Shown here: positions 17,458-28,053 of the stretch, piece after piece
Layout of the letters: every line of letters begins with the position of its first letter
Position numbering within the stretch: position 1 is the stretch's first letter
Assembly (NCBI RefSeq): GCF_023100945.1
Contig: NZ_CP064689.1
Coordinates: 8,538,001-8,602,000, forward strand
Direction: 5' to 3'
From: Bradyrhizobium sp. 200
Lineage (GTDB): Bacteria > Pseudomonadota > Alphaproteobacteria > Rhizobiales > Xanthobacteraceae
DNA length: 64,000 bases
The notes under the pieces: model-generated
What the model saw: only the letters and a program-made list of their open reading frames with translations
What the model was told of the DNA's origin: nothing
The model's database searches: none
Made by a program: the position numbers and the translations under genes

Positions 17458-17482
17458 GCCCTCTCCCCACAAGGGAGAGGGC
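17458..17482. repeat. Dispersed palindrome (CCCTCTCC...GGAGAGGG family)
   Basis: A short hairpin, GCCCTCTCCC and GGGAGAGGGC around ACAA, in the convergent gap between the aldehyde dehydrogenase and nitronate monooxygenase genes. Related copies are at 28561-28717, 45137-45165 and 46439-46473. It may act as a bidirectional terminator but has no T-run. Confidence 0.75.
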
Positions 17483-17492
17483 GCTACGCTCG

Positions 17493-18461
17493 TTACAGCG
17501 GCGGATCGATCGCTTCCGCGTATTCCTTCTTGAAGCGCGCGATCAACTCTGCCGCCGGCAGAACCTTGGCGACGCTGCCGACGCCCTGCCCGCTGCCCCA
17601 GATTTCCTTCCAGGCTTTTGGCTTGGCGCGCTCACCGGATGCATCCGTACCAAAGCTCATCTTCGACGGATCCGAGGTCGGCAGGTTGTCGGGGTCCATA
17701 CCGGCAGCGACGATCGACGGCTTCAGGTAGTTGCCGTGCACGCCGGTGAACAGGTTGGAATAAACGATGTCTTCCGCGGCCGAGGCCGTGATCATCTGCT
17801 TGTAGCCTTCCACCGCATTGGCCTCCGCGGTGGCGATGAAGGCGGAGCCGATATAGGCAAAATCAGCCCCCAGTATTCGCGCCGCACGAATGGCGCGGCC
17901 ATTCGCAATCGCGCCCGACAATGCGATCGGGCCGTCGAACCATTGCCTTGTCTCCGCCACGAAGGCCAATGGCGAGATTTCGCCGGCATGGCCGCCGGCG
18001 CCGGCCGAGACCAGGATCAGGCCATCGGCGCCCTTCTCGATCGCCTTGTGCGCGAATTTCTGATTGATCACGTCGTGGAACACGATGCAGCCCCAACCAT
18101 GTGCGGCCTGGTTGAGCTCTTCGCGCGCACCGAGCGAAGTGATCATCATCGGGACCTTATGCTTCTCGCAAAGCGCCAGATCCTGATCGAGGCGGTTGTT
18201 CGATTTGTGCACGATCTGGTTGACCGCAAACGGTGCCGACGGTGCTTCCGGGTGCGCCTTGTCGTAGGCGGCGAGTTCTTCCTTGATGCGCGCCAGCCAT
18301 TCGTCGAGCAGCGCGGGCGGGCGTGCATTCAACGCCGGAAACGATCCGACCACACCGGCCTTGCACTGCGCGATCACCAGATCAGGCACGGAAATGATGA
18401 ACAGCGGCGCGCCGATCACGGGGATCGACAAACGGCCCTTGAACAAGGCAGGCATGGACAT
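17493..18461 (-). CDS. Nitronate monooxygenase family flavoprotein (copy 2)
   Basis: A 322-residue FMN-dependent TIM-barrel protein of the same family as 6463-7443. Shared segments are IPVIGAPLFIIS, KGADGLILVSAGAGGHAG, ALSGAIANGRAIRAARILG and DFAYIGSAFIATAEA. It is clearly diverged from copy 1, for example in the extra NLPTSDPSKMSFG C-terminal stretch and the missing VLAGG motif glycine. The ATG at 18461 has AAGGA 9 bases upstream; a TTG at 18470 is also in frame. The oxidised substrate is not determinable. Confidence 0.88.
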   Translation of the reverse strand: MSMPALFKGRLSIPVIGAPLFIISVPDLVIAQCKAGVVGSFPALNARPPALLDEWLARIKEELAAYDKAHPEAPSAPFAVNQIVHKSNNRLDQDLALCEKHKVPMMITSLGAREELNQAAHGWGCIVFHDVINQKFAHKAIEKGADGLILVSAGAGGHAGEISPLAFVAETRQWFDGPIALSGAIANGRAIRAARILGADFAYIGSAFIATAEANAVEGYKQMITASAAEDIVYSNLFTGVHGNYLKPSIVAAGMDPDNLPTSDPSKMSFGTDASGERAKPKAWKEIWGSGQGVGSVAKVLPAAELIARFKKEYAEAIDPPL

Positions 18462-18590
18462 TCGAAACAATCCTTATGCGTTTTTCGGAACCGGCATCGG
18501 CATCACCCAAGATGCCTCAAGAGATGCCAGACGTCATACCAACAAGGCAATCTTTACGCTGTCAAGTATTGCGTTTGGACGCTATTTCCT

Positions 18591-18683
18591 GCGCATGACC
18601 TGCGGGCAAACACTTGGCGTTTGTCCCGAGGGAAAACCGGTGCCACTTCGCGCCAACGCGGCCCTGCGGGTCCAGGCCATGCG
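18591..18683. repeat. Repeat-like gap after the nitronate monooxygenase start
   Basis: The 18471-18683 gap holds no credible gene. Its right part begins GCGCATGACCT and ends with the inverted CCAGGCCATGCGC. In the middle is GAAAACCGGTGCCACTT, resembling a dispersed alphaproteobacterial element I recall. I see no promoter or terminator in it. Confidence 0.4.
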
Positions 18684-18899
18684 CTACTGGCACAACGCAC
18701 GGGTCACGTAATTTTCGGTCTTGCAGTCGCGGTCGGCGCCGGCCTTGCAGTCCGGTGCGCCATTGGCCGCCACCACACACGCCGCCCGCCCGCTCACCAT
18801 GGTCGAGGGCTTGGCGATATTCGACAGGCTCGGGCCGGCGTCCTTGGTACCGCTGGAATCGTCGATGGTCTCGCCTGAAGCCGGGATGCCGGCAAAGCG
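18684..18899 (-). pseudogene. Open frame following the DedA gene, possibly a gene remnant
   Basis: Directly after the DedA stop, and in the same frame, 71 codons stay open until TAG at 18684-18686. The product looks like the tail of a secreted protein (PSTMVSGRAACVVAANGAPDCKAG, in part, then CKTENYVTRALCQ) with four cysteines. The only in-frame ATG (18800) is mid-frame and has no ribosome site. It may be the end of a decayed cysteine-rich protein gene, or a read-through extension of DedA. I recall similar VTRALCQ endings in Bradyrhizobium hypotheticals but cannot verify that. Confidence 0.3.
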
Positions 18900-19481
18900 C
18901 TAGACCAGCTTGAACGCGATGTAGAAGCCGAGCACCAGTACAACCGCCCCGATGGCGACCCACAGGCCGAGGCGTTTTTCCAGTTCGCTCCGGATCAAAT
19001 CGCCGTAGCGGTTGAGCAGGACCGCGACCACGAAGAAGCGCCCGCCGCGCGCCACGATGGAGCACAGGATGAACAGCCAGATATTGTAGCCGGCGAAGCC
19101 CGAGGTGATGGTCACGAGCTTGTAGGGAATCGGCGTCAGCCCCTTCAGCAGAATGATCACCGCGCCCCATTCGGCATAGGAGGCCCGGAAGGTCTCGACC
19201 TTGTCACTGAGACCGTAGACGGTGATGAGCCAGTGCCCGACCGAGTCATAGAGCAGCGCGCCGATCGCATATCCGAGCACGCCGCCGGCGACCGACGCGA
19301 TCGTGCAGACGGTCGCGAACCACCATGCCTTCTTCGGCCGCGCCAGCGACATCGGCAGCAGCATGATGTCGGGCGGGATCGGGAAGAACGAGCTTTCCGC
19401 AAAGGCTACGGCTGCCAGAATCCAGAGCGCGTAGGGCTTGTCAGCGGCGTCGATGCACCAGTCGTAGGTCCGTTTGAGCAT
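18900..19481 (-). CDS. DedA/YqaA-family membrane protein
   Basis: A membrane protein of about 193 residues with the DedA (SNARE-associated/VTT) pattern: FAESSFFPIPPDIMLLPM near the N-terminus, GGVLGYAIGALLYDSVG, the KGLTPIPYKLVTITSG re-entrant segment and SIVARGGRFF. The family helps translocate phospholipid carriers such as undecaprenyl phosphate across the inner membrane. Start codons at 19499, 19496 and 19481 are in frame; the last matches usual YqaA N-termini (MLKRTYDW). None has a clear ribosome site. It follows hisE by about 45-63 bases in the same direction. Confidence 0.85.
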   Translation of the reverse strand: MLKRTYDWCIDAADKPYALWILAAVAFAESSFFPIPPDIMLLPMSLARPKKAWWFATVCTIASVAGGVLGYAIGALLYDSVGHWLITVYGLSDKVETFRASYAEWGAVIILLKGLTPIPYKLVTITSGFAGYNIWLFILCSIVARGGRFFVVAVLLNRYGDLIRSELEKRLGLWVAIGAVVLVLGFYIAFKLV

Positions 19482-19544
19482 GCGCGCATGAACCATCATG
19501 TGGCGGATTTGTCCATGCCGGAAAAGGACGGAATTCGAGGCGAT

Positions 19545-20012
19545 TTAGTGCCGCTTGCGTAAGGAGCGGCCTTCCAGCGCGACAATTCGCCGCCGAACCG
19601 CCGGGGATGCCGTCGCCTTGGGCAACTCCTTGGGCAGCGGCTTAGGTAGCGTCTTGCCGGACACCACCTTGCTCGCAAGGGCCTTGGGCATTTTGAGCGC
19701 CGACTTCGGCAGCTTCTCCGCGATGCCGAGCAGATCCTCGCGTCGCTCCATTTCGCGCCAGACGTCCTCCGGCTTCACGCCGGCCGAAGCCCACAGGACG
19801 GTCAGGTTGTAGAGCAGATCGGCGCTCTCGCGGACCACCGCGTCGGAATTGCCGTTGACGGCGTCAATGACGACTTCGATGGCTTCCTCGGCGAGCTTCT
19901 TGGCCATCTTGGAGGGGCCGCGCTGAAACAGCCGGGCGGTACGCGACGTTGCCGGATCGAGATCCCTGGCCGCGATGACAGCCTGATAAAGCCGTTCGAG
20001 CGAATCACTCAT
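19545..20012 (-). CDS. hisE: HisE-type phosphoribosyl-ATP pyrophosphatase with long basic tail
   Basis: A 155-residue protein. Residues about 1-105 match HisE (all-alpha NTP pyrophosphatase), including the metal-binding EEAIEVVIDAV and ESADLLYNLTVLW segments, and RLFQRGPSKMAKKLAEE. The normal enzyme opens histidine biosynthesis by converting PR-ATP to PR-AMP. The last 50 residues are an extra Lys/Pro/Ala-rich tail (KTLPKPLPKELPKATASP). It is not beside other his genes, and the sequence differs from the usual his-operon hisE of this group as I recall it, so it may be a second, MazG-like paralogue. Confidence 0.75.
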   Translation of the reverse strand: MSDSLERLYQAVIAARDLDPATSRTARLFQRGPSKMAKKLAEEAIEVVIDAVNGNSDAVVRESADLLYNLTVLWASAGVKPEDVWREMERREDLLGIAEKLPKSALKMPKALASKVVSGKTLPKPLPKELPKATASPAVRRRIVALEGRSLRKRH

Positions 20013-20070
20013 GCTTCGAACTTACCGGAAAGCCCTGCCCGGCGTGTTAACGGCCGGGCCTGCAACCGTA

Positions 20071-20103
20071 AAAAATCCACCGGCCGCTGCGGCCGGTGGA
20101 TTC
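20071..20103 (-). terminator. Rho-independent terminator of the Tyr/Gly-rich gene
   Basis: A perfect 13-base-pair stem (20075-20087 with 20091-20103, loop CTG) is followed, on the minus strand, by TTTTTT. It lies 32 bases after the stop of the gene at 20136-20567 and separates it from hisE. Confidence 0.9.
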
Positions 20104-20135
20104 ATCTTTAACGACTGTTTTATCGGCAGTCGCAA

Positions 20136-20567
20136 TTACCAGCCACCGTAGCCGTAGTAACGGTTAGGATTGGTATAACCGCCATATCGGGGGCCCCCGC
20201 TATAATAGCTGGGTCCACCGTAGTAGACTGGTCCGCCGTAATATCCGTACGCCGGCGCGCCGTAGTAGCCGTAGCTGTCATAATAATAGTCACGCCGGTT
20301 CTGGGCGGCCGCGATCGCAAGCCCCGTGCCGACGATGCCGGCAAAGGCCGCCGCTGCCGCGGCACCACCGCCGCCGCGGTAATACCTGCGGCGCGCGCTG
20401 ATATCGGTCGCATCGCTGGTCCCGGCGGACGCCGTGACGCCCTTGCCTGAAGTCGCGGAGCCGGCGAAGGCCATCGACGGCTGGACGGCCGTCAGCGCCA
20501 CCGCCACAACTGTCGCCACCGCGCCGGCGCGGCCGATCGATGAAAACAAACCCTTTCGCGCAAACAT
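20136..20567 (-). CDS. Secreted Tyr/Gly-rich repeat protein
   Basis: A 143-residue exported protein of unknown function. The ATG at 20567 has a strong GGAGGA upstream and starts a signal peptide ending near AFAG. The mature part has a short ISARRRYYRGGGG segment, an Ala/Gly hydrophobic stretch (AAAAAAFAGIVGTGLAIAAAQ) and a tail of about 55 residues made of YYG/GGP repeats. Such tails are seen in small alphaproteobacterial envelope or stress proteins. It is preceded by an EcfG-like promoter and followed by a strong terminator, so it is a single-gene unit. Confidence 0.8.
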   Translation of the reverse strand: MFARKGLFSSIGRAGAVATVVAVALTAVQPSMAFAGSATSGKGVTASAGTSDATDISARRRYYRGGGGAAAAAAFAGIVGTGLAIAAAQNRRDYYYDSYGYYGAPAYGYYGGPVYYGGPSYYSGGPRYGGYTNPNRYYGYGGW

Positions 20568-20612
20568 CTCGATATCCTCCGTGGGAGCTGGCCCGACAGG
20601 CCTCAGATAGCT

Positions 20613-20637
20613 AACCACTGGGCGGATACTAGGTTCC
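20613..20637 (-). promoter_or_regulatory. Near-consensus EcfG (general stress) promoter
   Basis: On the minus strand GGAAC (20637-20633), 16 bases, then GGTT (20616-20613). The alphaproteobacterial EcfG pattern is GGAAC-N16/17-CGTT, so only one base differs. It lies about 46 bases before the ATG at 20567, a normal distance. Confidence 0.5.
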
Positions 20638-20808
20638 CGAATCCGAACGGCGGCTGAACGATCCCTGGCAAAACCATGGCAGTCATCGCCCATTCAGGTT
20701 AGATGCTGCACAATCGCCCGCCCCAAGGGCCTGTTGTGCTGTCGACATGTCACGAAACAGTCATCGCCGGCGCGGCAACTTGTCCCACCTCTTGCTGATG
20801 TAATCTCG

Positions 20809-21897
20809 ATGCGTGCTGTCCGGCCCAACGCCAACCGTTCTCGCCTGAGCTTTCTCTCGAGCACTCTCTTGGCTTCCCTTGCCGGGCTATGCGCAATCGT
20901 GGGCTTGATGGCGAGCAATGCCCTGGCCGCGGACGAACCCCGGCCTCCCCTCGCGATCCAGTTTTCGCTCGATCGTCCGATCGATGCCGCGGCGGCCCCG
21001 TTCGTGATGGCCAGCGCCGGCGGCCTGTTCAGCGCGGAAGCGCTTGCGGTCACGACCAACATCGCCAGCGGATCGCCGGATGCGATCGCGCGCGTCGCGG
21101 CAGGCACCAGCGATTTCGCCCTCGTCGACATCAACGCATTGATGCGGTTTCGCGACAAGGACAAGCAGGGCGGCCCCAGGATCAAGGCGGTGTTCGTGCT
21201 GTTCAACAAGGCGCCCTATTCCATCATCGCCCGCAGGAGCCGCGGCGTCCGCGCGCTGACCGATATCGAGGGCAAGACTCTCGGCGTCGCCGAAGGCGAC
21301 CTGTCGGTCCGGCTGTGGCCGGCGGTGGCACACCTGAACGGCATCAAGATCAAGAGCGTGAAGCAGAGCAGCATCAGCGCCGCGGTGCGCGAGCCGATGC
21401 TTTCGGCAGGCCAGATCGATGCCGTGACCGGATTCTCCTATCTGTCCGCGATCAATTTGAAGGACCGCGGCGTGCCTGCCGACGATCTGGCGGTGCTGAA
21501 ATTCGCCGACTATGGCTGCGAGGCCTATGGCTTCGCGATCATCGTCAATCCGGCGCTGGCGACCGCCAAGCCCGAGGCGGTGAAGGGATTCGTGCGCGCC
21601 GTGATCGGCGGCCTCAATCTTGTAATCAAGGACCCCGCAGGCACTGCGACCGAAGTCGCCAACCGCATGGACGGCGGCTCAAAGGAGCTCGAGCTCGAAC
21701 GCCTGCAAAGCATCCTGCGCGACAACATCCTGACCAGCGAAGTGAAACGCAACGGCATCGGCGCGATCGATCCGGCGCGCTTCGAACGCTCGATCGACCA
21801 GGTCGGAGAAGATTTCAAGTTTCAGAAGCGCCCGCAGGCCTCCGACATCTTCGACGACCAGTTCCTGCCCCCGCTCAACGCACGTTCGATCAATTGA
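20809..21897 (+). CDS. NMT1/THI5-like (SsuA/NrtA type) ABC substrate-binding protein
   Basis: A 362-residue secreted protein of the type II periplasmic-binding fold used for taurine, aliphatic sulfonates, nitrate or thiamine precursors. A long signal region (about residues 1-40, ending NALAADE) precedes the fold: IQFSLDRPIDAAAAPFVMA, GTSDFALVDINALMRFRD, DIEGKTLGVAEGDLSVRLWPA and AGQIDAVTGFSYLSA. No permease or ATPase gene is adjacent, so the substrate cannot be inferred from context. The ATG at 20809 is chosen for the signal peptide; no clear ribosome site is visible. Confidence 0.85.
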   Translation: MRAVRPNANRSRLSFLSSTLLASLAGLCAIVGLMASNALAADEPRPPLAIQFSLDRPIDAAAAPFVMASAGGLFSAEALAVTTNIASGSPDAIARVAAGTSDFALVDINALMRFRDKDKQGGPRIKAVFVLFNKAPYSIIARRSRGVRALTDIEGKTLGVAEGDLSVRLWPAVAHLNGIKIKSVKQSSISAAVREPMLSAGQIDAVTGFSYLSAINLKDRGVPADDLAVLKFADYGCEAYGFAIIVNPALATAKPEAVKGFVRAVIGGLNLVIKDPAGTATEVANRMDGGSKELELERLQSILRDNILTSEVKRNGIGAIDPARFERSIDQVGEDFKFQKRPQASDIFDDQFLPPLNARSIN

Positions 21898-22079
21898 AGC
21901 AGTGCCTCTCGTGGACGCGCGCCCAAGCGCGTTCCTCCAGCGGCAACGGCAAAGCCGTTGCGCGGGGATGACGTCGGTGGACGTGTCCCAAGAAAAGTGA
22001 TCCCGCTCTGGTTCTCTGCCGCGATCCCTGATTAGAATGCGCCTGATCGCTTCCCCTTGCTGCCGAGTCGCTAAACCTG

Positions 22080-23870
<1,791 letters not shown>

Positions 23871-24108
23871 GCGCGATCACGGTTTAGACATCGCCGAATT
23901 TGCGACGATTTCGTCCACGATTTAATCGCCCGGGCTCTGTTCTGGCCTGCCAAGCCGGTATAGGTTTGCGCCTGCCGCAACGCGACGGCACCCGGACACG
24001 CTTGAAACCCGAACGTCAGCTTCTCAAGGACCTCCTTTTCGAAGGCGGGTCTCAAAGGACCGGAACGAAAAAGTGCACCCTCTTCGCCTGCTGCCTCGCC
24101 ATTCGTCG

Positions 24109-25515
24109 ATGAACTGGATTTTCCTCCTGGCGGCGCTTGCCGTCGTGACGCCGCGCGCCTCGCATGCTGAAGCGCTGCTGGTCGTCGAAGCCGATACCGG
24201 CAAGGTGCTGCAGGCCGACAACGCCACCATGCCCTGGTATCCCGCCTCGGTGACCAAGATCATGACCGCCTACGTCACGCTGAAGGCGGTGAAGGATGGG
24301 CGTCTGTCGCTCGACACGCTGCTGACGGTTTCGCCGGTCGCCGCCTCGGAGTCGCCGTCCAAGATGGGTTTTCCTCCGGGCACCCAGGTCACCGTCGACA
24401 ACGCACTCAAGATGATGATGGTGAAGTCGGCCAACGACATGGCCGTGGTGCTTGCCGAAGGCGTCGGCGGATCGGTCGACGGTTTCTCAGGCATGATGAA
24501 CCAGACCGCCGCAAGGCTCGGCATGACGCAGACGAGCTACGTCAATCCGAACGGCCTGCCTGCGGACGGCCAGATCACCTCGGCGCGCGATCTCGCGATC
24601 CTGGCGCGCGCCGTCATTCGCGATCTGCCGGAATACGAATACTTCATGCACATCCCCTCGATCCGCTACGGCCGCAGGGTGACGCAGAATTTCAACAAGC
24701 TGATCGGACGCTATCCGGGCGCTGACGGCTTCAAGACCGGATTCATCTGCGCTTCCGGCTACAATCTGGTCGCCTCCGCGACGCGCAACGGCAAGCGGCT
24801 GATCGCCGTCGTGCTCGGCGCATCGTCGGGACAGGCGCGCGCGGTGCGCGCGGCGCAATTGCTGGAGCGCGGCTTCGGCGGCAATGGGCTCGGCTGGCTA
24901 AAGCCCGCGCTCGGCACCGTCGACAATCTGGTTCCGATCGATGCATCGCCGCCGAACCTGCGCGACGAAATGTGCAACGGCAAACGCAAGCGTCCCGCCA
25001 CCGACGAGGACGCCGACGTCGTCGCCAGCAACGGCAGCGCTTCGACCGGCGAGACCGCGGTGACCTTCTTCACGGCGGGGTTTCAGCACCCGATCAAACC
25101 TGCGGATCTGCTGGCTGCTGCGGCCGAGCCGTCCGAGCCTGTTCCGGTCTATACCGGTCCAACCAAGTCCGGCGCCGCGTTGATCGCGGCCGTTGCGGCG
25201 GAGGCCGACAAGCAGGCGGCGTCGGCAAAGCGCGGCAAGAAATCGAAGATTGCCGCGAAGAAGCCCGACGCCGCAGCGGTGCCCAAGGCTGAAGCCAACG
25301 CGAAGCCGGCCGCCAAGACTGCGACGGTCAGGCATGCGAACGCCAAGCCGGAGGCTGCCGCCAAGCCGGCCGCTTCGGCCGAAAAGAAGCCCGCCGCCTC
25401 CGCCGAACGAAAGCCGGCCGCCAAGCCCGCGGCCGTCGGAGACAAGCCCGCGCCGAAGCCGGCCAAGCCGAAGGCCGCCGCTAAACCCAAGGGCGAAAAC
25501 AAGCCGGCTGGTTAA
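24109..25515 (+). CDS. D-alanyl-D-alanine carboxypeptidase with Lys/Ala/Pro-rich tail
   Basis: A 468-residue penicillin-binding protein of the S11 family, which trims the terminal D-Ala of peptidoglycan peptides. Counting from the ATG at 24109, the signal peptide ends near residue 21 and the three catalytic motifs are SVTK (47-50), SAN (107-109) and KTG (in DGFKTGF). The catalytic part ends near residue 330. The last about 130 residues are almost only Lys, Ala, Pro and Glu (AKPEAAAKPAAS-type repeats), like histone tails, perhaps binding acidic wall polymers. A GTG at 24073 is an alternative start. Confidence 0.9.
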   Translation: MNWIFLLAALAVVTPRASHAEALLVVEADTGKVLQADNATMPWYPASVTKIMTAYVTLKAVKDGRLSLDTLLTVSPVAASESPSKMGFPPGTQVTVDNALKMMMVKSANDMAVVLAEGVGGSVDGFSGMMNQTAARLGMTQTSYVNPNGLPADGQITSARDLAILARAVIRDLPEYEYFMHIPSIRYGRRVTQNFNKLIGRYPGADGFKTGFICASGYNLVASATRNGKRLIAVVLGASSGQARAVRAAQLLERGFGGNGLGWLKPALGTVDNLVPIDASPPNLRDEMCNGKRKRPATDEDADVVASNGSASTGETAVTFFTAGFQHPIKPADLLAAAAEPSEPVPVYTGPTKSGAALIAAVAAEADKQAASAKRGKKSKIAAKKPDAAAVPKAEANAKPAAKTATVRHANAKPEAAAKPAASAEKKPAASAERKPAAKPAAVGDKPAPKPAKPKAAAKPKGENKPAG

Positions 25516-25690
25516 CGGGCCGCCAAGCCACGTAATTAGGCAGTTTTCCTGCCATTCGGACGAACAATTCCAGATCGCCGAAGGCGTCGATAACGCGCAG
25601 CCGCTTGCCATCGACGGCGGCATTCACAATACTGCCGAAAACAAGGCGTGCCCGGCCAAGAAACAGGGAAACAACCAGAGGGGAAATTCC

Positions 25691-27373
25691 ATGGAGCGGA
25701 TCTGGCTCAAGCAATATCCGGCCGGCGTGCCAGCCGATATCGACGTCACCCAGTACTCATCGCTGGTCGAGCTGCTGGAAGAAAGCTTTGCGAAGTTCGC
25801 TGACCGCAAGGCGTTCATCTGCATGGACAAGTCGATCAGCTACCGCGACCTCGACGACATGTCGGCAGCACTTGGCGCCTATCTGCAGAGCAAGGGCCTG
25901 CAAAAGGGCGCCCGCGTCGCGCTGATGATGCCGAACGTGCTGCAATATCCGGTCTCGACCGCCGCCGTGCTGCGCGCCGGCTATGCGGTCGTGAACGTCA
26001 ATCCGCTCTATACCCCGCGCGAACTCGAGCATCAGCTCAAGGATTCCGGCGCCGAGGCGATCATCGTACTGGAGAACTTCGCCACCACGGTGCAGCAGGT
26101 GATCGCAAGGACAGCGGTCAAGCACGTGATCGTCGGCAGCATGGGCGATCTGCTCGGCTTCAAGGGCGTGATCGTCAATCTGGTGGTGCGCAAGGTGAAG
26201 AAGATGGTGCCGGCCTGGTCGATCCCCGGCGCGATCCCGTTCAATGAGGCGCTCGCCGCCGGCCGCGGCATGAAGCTCAGCAAGCCGCAACTCGCGCTCG
26301 ATGACGTCGCCTTCCTGCAATATACCGGCGGCACCACCGGCGTCTCCAAGGGCGCGACGCTGCTCCACCGCAACATCCTCGCCAACGTGCTGCAGAACGA
26401 CGCCTGGCTGCAGCCGGCGCTGAAGAAGCCGCCGATTGTCGACCAGATGATCATCGTCTGCGCGCTGCCGCTCTATCACATCTTCGCACTGACCGCATGT
26501 TACCTGCTGGGAGTGCGCGCCGGTGGCACCAATCTGCTGATCCCCAACCCGCGCGACATGGCCGGCTTCGTCAAGGAGTTGATGAAATACCAGGTCAGCT
26601 TTTTCCCGGCCGTCAACACCCTCTACAACGGCCTGCTCAACACGCCGGGGTTCGACAAGGTCGACTTCTCCAAGCTGAAGGTCTCCAACGGCGGTGGCAT
26701 GGCGGTGCAAAGACCGGTCGCCGAGAAGTGGTTGAAGATAACGGGCTGCCCGCTGGCGGAAGGCTACGGCCTGTCGGAAACCTCGCCGGCGCTGACCTGC
26801 AACCCCGCCGATACCGACAAGTTCTCCGGCTCGATCGGCATCCCCGTGCCGTCGACCTATCTCTCGATCCGCGACGACGACGGCAACGAGGTGCCGCTCG
26901 GCGAGGCCGGCGAGATCTGCGCCAAGGGCCCGCAGGTGATGGCCGGCTACTGGAACCGGCCGGACGAGACCGCCAACGTGATGACCGCGGACGGCTTCTT
27001 CCGCACCGGCGACATCGGCGTGATGGACGAGCGCGGCTACACCAAGATCGTCGACCGCAAGAAGGACATGATCCTGGTCTCGGGCTTCAACGTCTATCCG
27101 AACGAGATCGAGGAAGTGATCGCGAGCCATCCGGGCGTGCTGGAATGCGCCGTGATCGGGGTTGCGGACGCGAAATCGGGCGAGGCGGTGAAGGCGTTCA
27201 TCGTCAAGAAGGACCAGAACCTCACCGCCGACGACGTCATCAAGTATTGCGGCACGCAGCTCACCGCCTACAAGGTCCCCAAGCAGATCGAGTTCAGGAC
27301 CGACCTGCCCAAGACCAATGTCGGCAAGATCCTGCGCCGCGAACTGCGCGACGAGAAGAAGGCCGCGGCCTGA
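25691..27373 (+). CDS. fadD: Long-chain fatty acid-CoA ligase
   Basis: A 560-residue AMP-forming acyl-CoA synthetase of normal FadD length. The P-loop-like YTGGTTGVSKGATL, the GYGLSETSP motif, the DGFFRTGDIGVMDERGY hinge region and the C-terminal NVGKILRREL lysine motif are all present. It activates fatty acids for degradation or phospholipid use at the inner membrane. The ATG at 25691 has GAGGGG upstream and gives the standard start MERIWLKQYPAGVP; the frame upstream is open but only reads through the previous gene's antisense-like tail. A DUF924 gene follows after 21 bases. Confidence 0.94.
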   Translation: MERIWLKQYPAGVPADIDVTQYSSLVELLEESFAKFADRKAFICMDKSISYRDLDDMSAALGAYLQSKGLQKGARVALMMPNVLQYPVSTAAVLRAGYAVVNVNPLYTPRELEHQLKDSGAEAIIVLENFATTVQQVIARTAVKHVIVGSMGDLLGFKGVIVNLVVRKVKKMVPAWSIPGAIPFNEALAAGRGMKLSKPQLALDDVAFLQYTGGTTGVSKGATLLHRNILANVLQNDAWLQPALKKPPIVDQMIIVCALPLYHIFALTACYLLGVRAGGTNLLIPNPRDMAGFVKELMKYQVSFFPAVNTLYNGLLNTPGFDKVDFSKLKVSNGGGMAVQRPVAEKWLKITGCPLAEGYGLSETSPALTCNPADTDKFSGSIGIPVPSTYLSIRDDDGNEVPLGEAGEICAKGPQVMAGYWNRPDETANVMTADGFFRTGDIGVMDERGYTKIVDRKKDMILVSGFNVYPNEIEEVIASHPGVLECAVIGVADAKSGEAVKAFIVKKDQNLTADDVIKYCGTQLTAYKVPKQIEFRTDLPKTNVGKILRRELRDEKKAAA

Positions 27374-27394
27374 AGGCGTACGGGCTTCCTGTCG

Positions 27395-27946
27395 ATGGTT
27401 GAAGCTCCCGTCACACCGGCCGGGATTCTGGCGTTCTGGCGTGACGCCGGTCCTGACCGCTGGTACACGCCCGATGAAGCGTTCGATGCCGATGTGCGCC
27501 GACGCTTCCTCGGGGTATGGAGCAAAGCGGCAGCCGGCGAGCTATCGTCATGGGAAACGAGCGATGATGGCGCGCTGGCGCTCGTCATCGTGCTCGACCA
27601 GTTTCCCCGCAACATGTTCCGCGGCGATATCAGGACCTATGCCAGCGATGCCCTGGCGCGCGAAGTGGCGCGCCGCGCCATCGATCGCGGCGTGGATGCG
27701 CGGATCGATCCTGTTTTGCGTGAATTCCTCTATCTGCCGTTCATGCATTCGGAGCATCTCGCCGACCAGTTGCGCTGCATCGAGCTGTCTCGCGCAGCCG
27801 GCCATACCGAAAGCCTGAAATGGGCCGAGCACCACGCCGATATCATCCGGCGCTTCGGCCGCTTCCCCCACCGCAACCGCCTGCTGGGCCGCGCGACCAC
27901 GCTAGAGGAGCAGGGCTTCCTGGACCAAGGCGGCTTTTCGCCCTGA
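27395..27946 (+). CDS. DUF924 family protein
   Basis: A 183-residue protein with the DUF924 pattern: ILAFWRDAGPDRWY at the N-terminus, VIVLDQFPRNMFRGD in the middle, and FLYLPFMHSEHLADQ followed by the HADIIRRFGRFPHRN ending. The family is all-helical and TPR-like with no proven activity. It lies 21 bases after fadD in the same direction and is probably co-transcribed. Confidence 0.9.
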   Translation: MVEAPVTPAGILAFWRDAGPDRWYTPDEAFDADVRRRFLGVWSKAAAGELSSWETSDDGALALVIVLDQFPRNMFRGDIRTYASDALAREVARRAIDRGVDARIDPVLREFLYLPFMHSEHLADQLRCIELSRAAGHTESLKWAEHHADIIRRFGRFPHRNRLLGRATTLEEQGFLDQGGFSP

Positions 27947-28053
27947 TGACACAACAGTGAACGGCCGCCACGCTTGCCGTTTCGACGCCTACGAATATTG
28001 TGCCGCCGAGCCGCAGGGGCTACAAGACAGCGCTCATTGAGGGAGAATTGACG

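Noticed and set aside
17419..17482. Short-spaced repeats suggesting a CRISPR array
   Set aside because: Only two direct copies with no spacer between them, next to a dispersed palindrome; no cas genes in the window.
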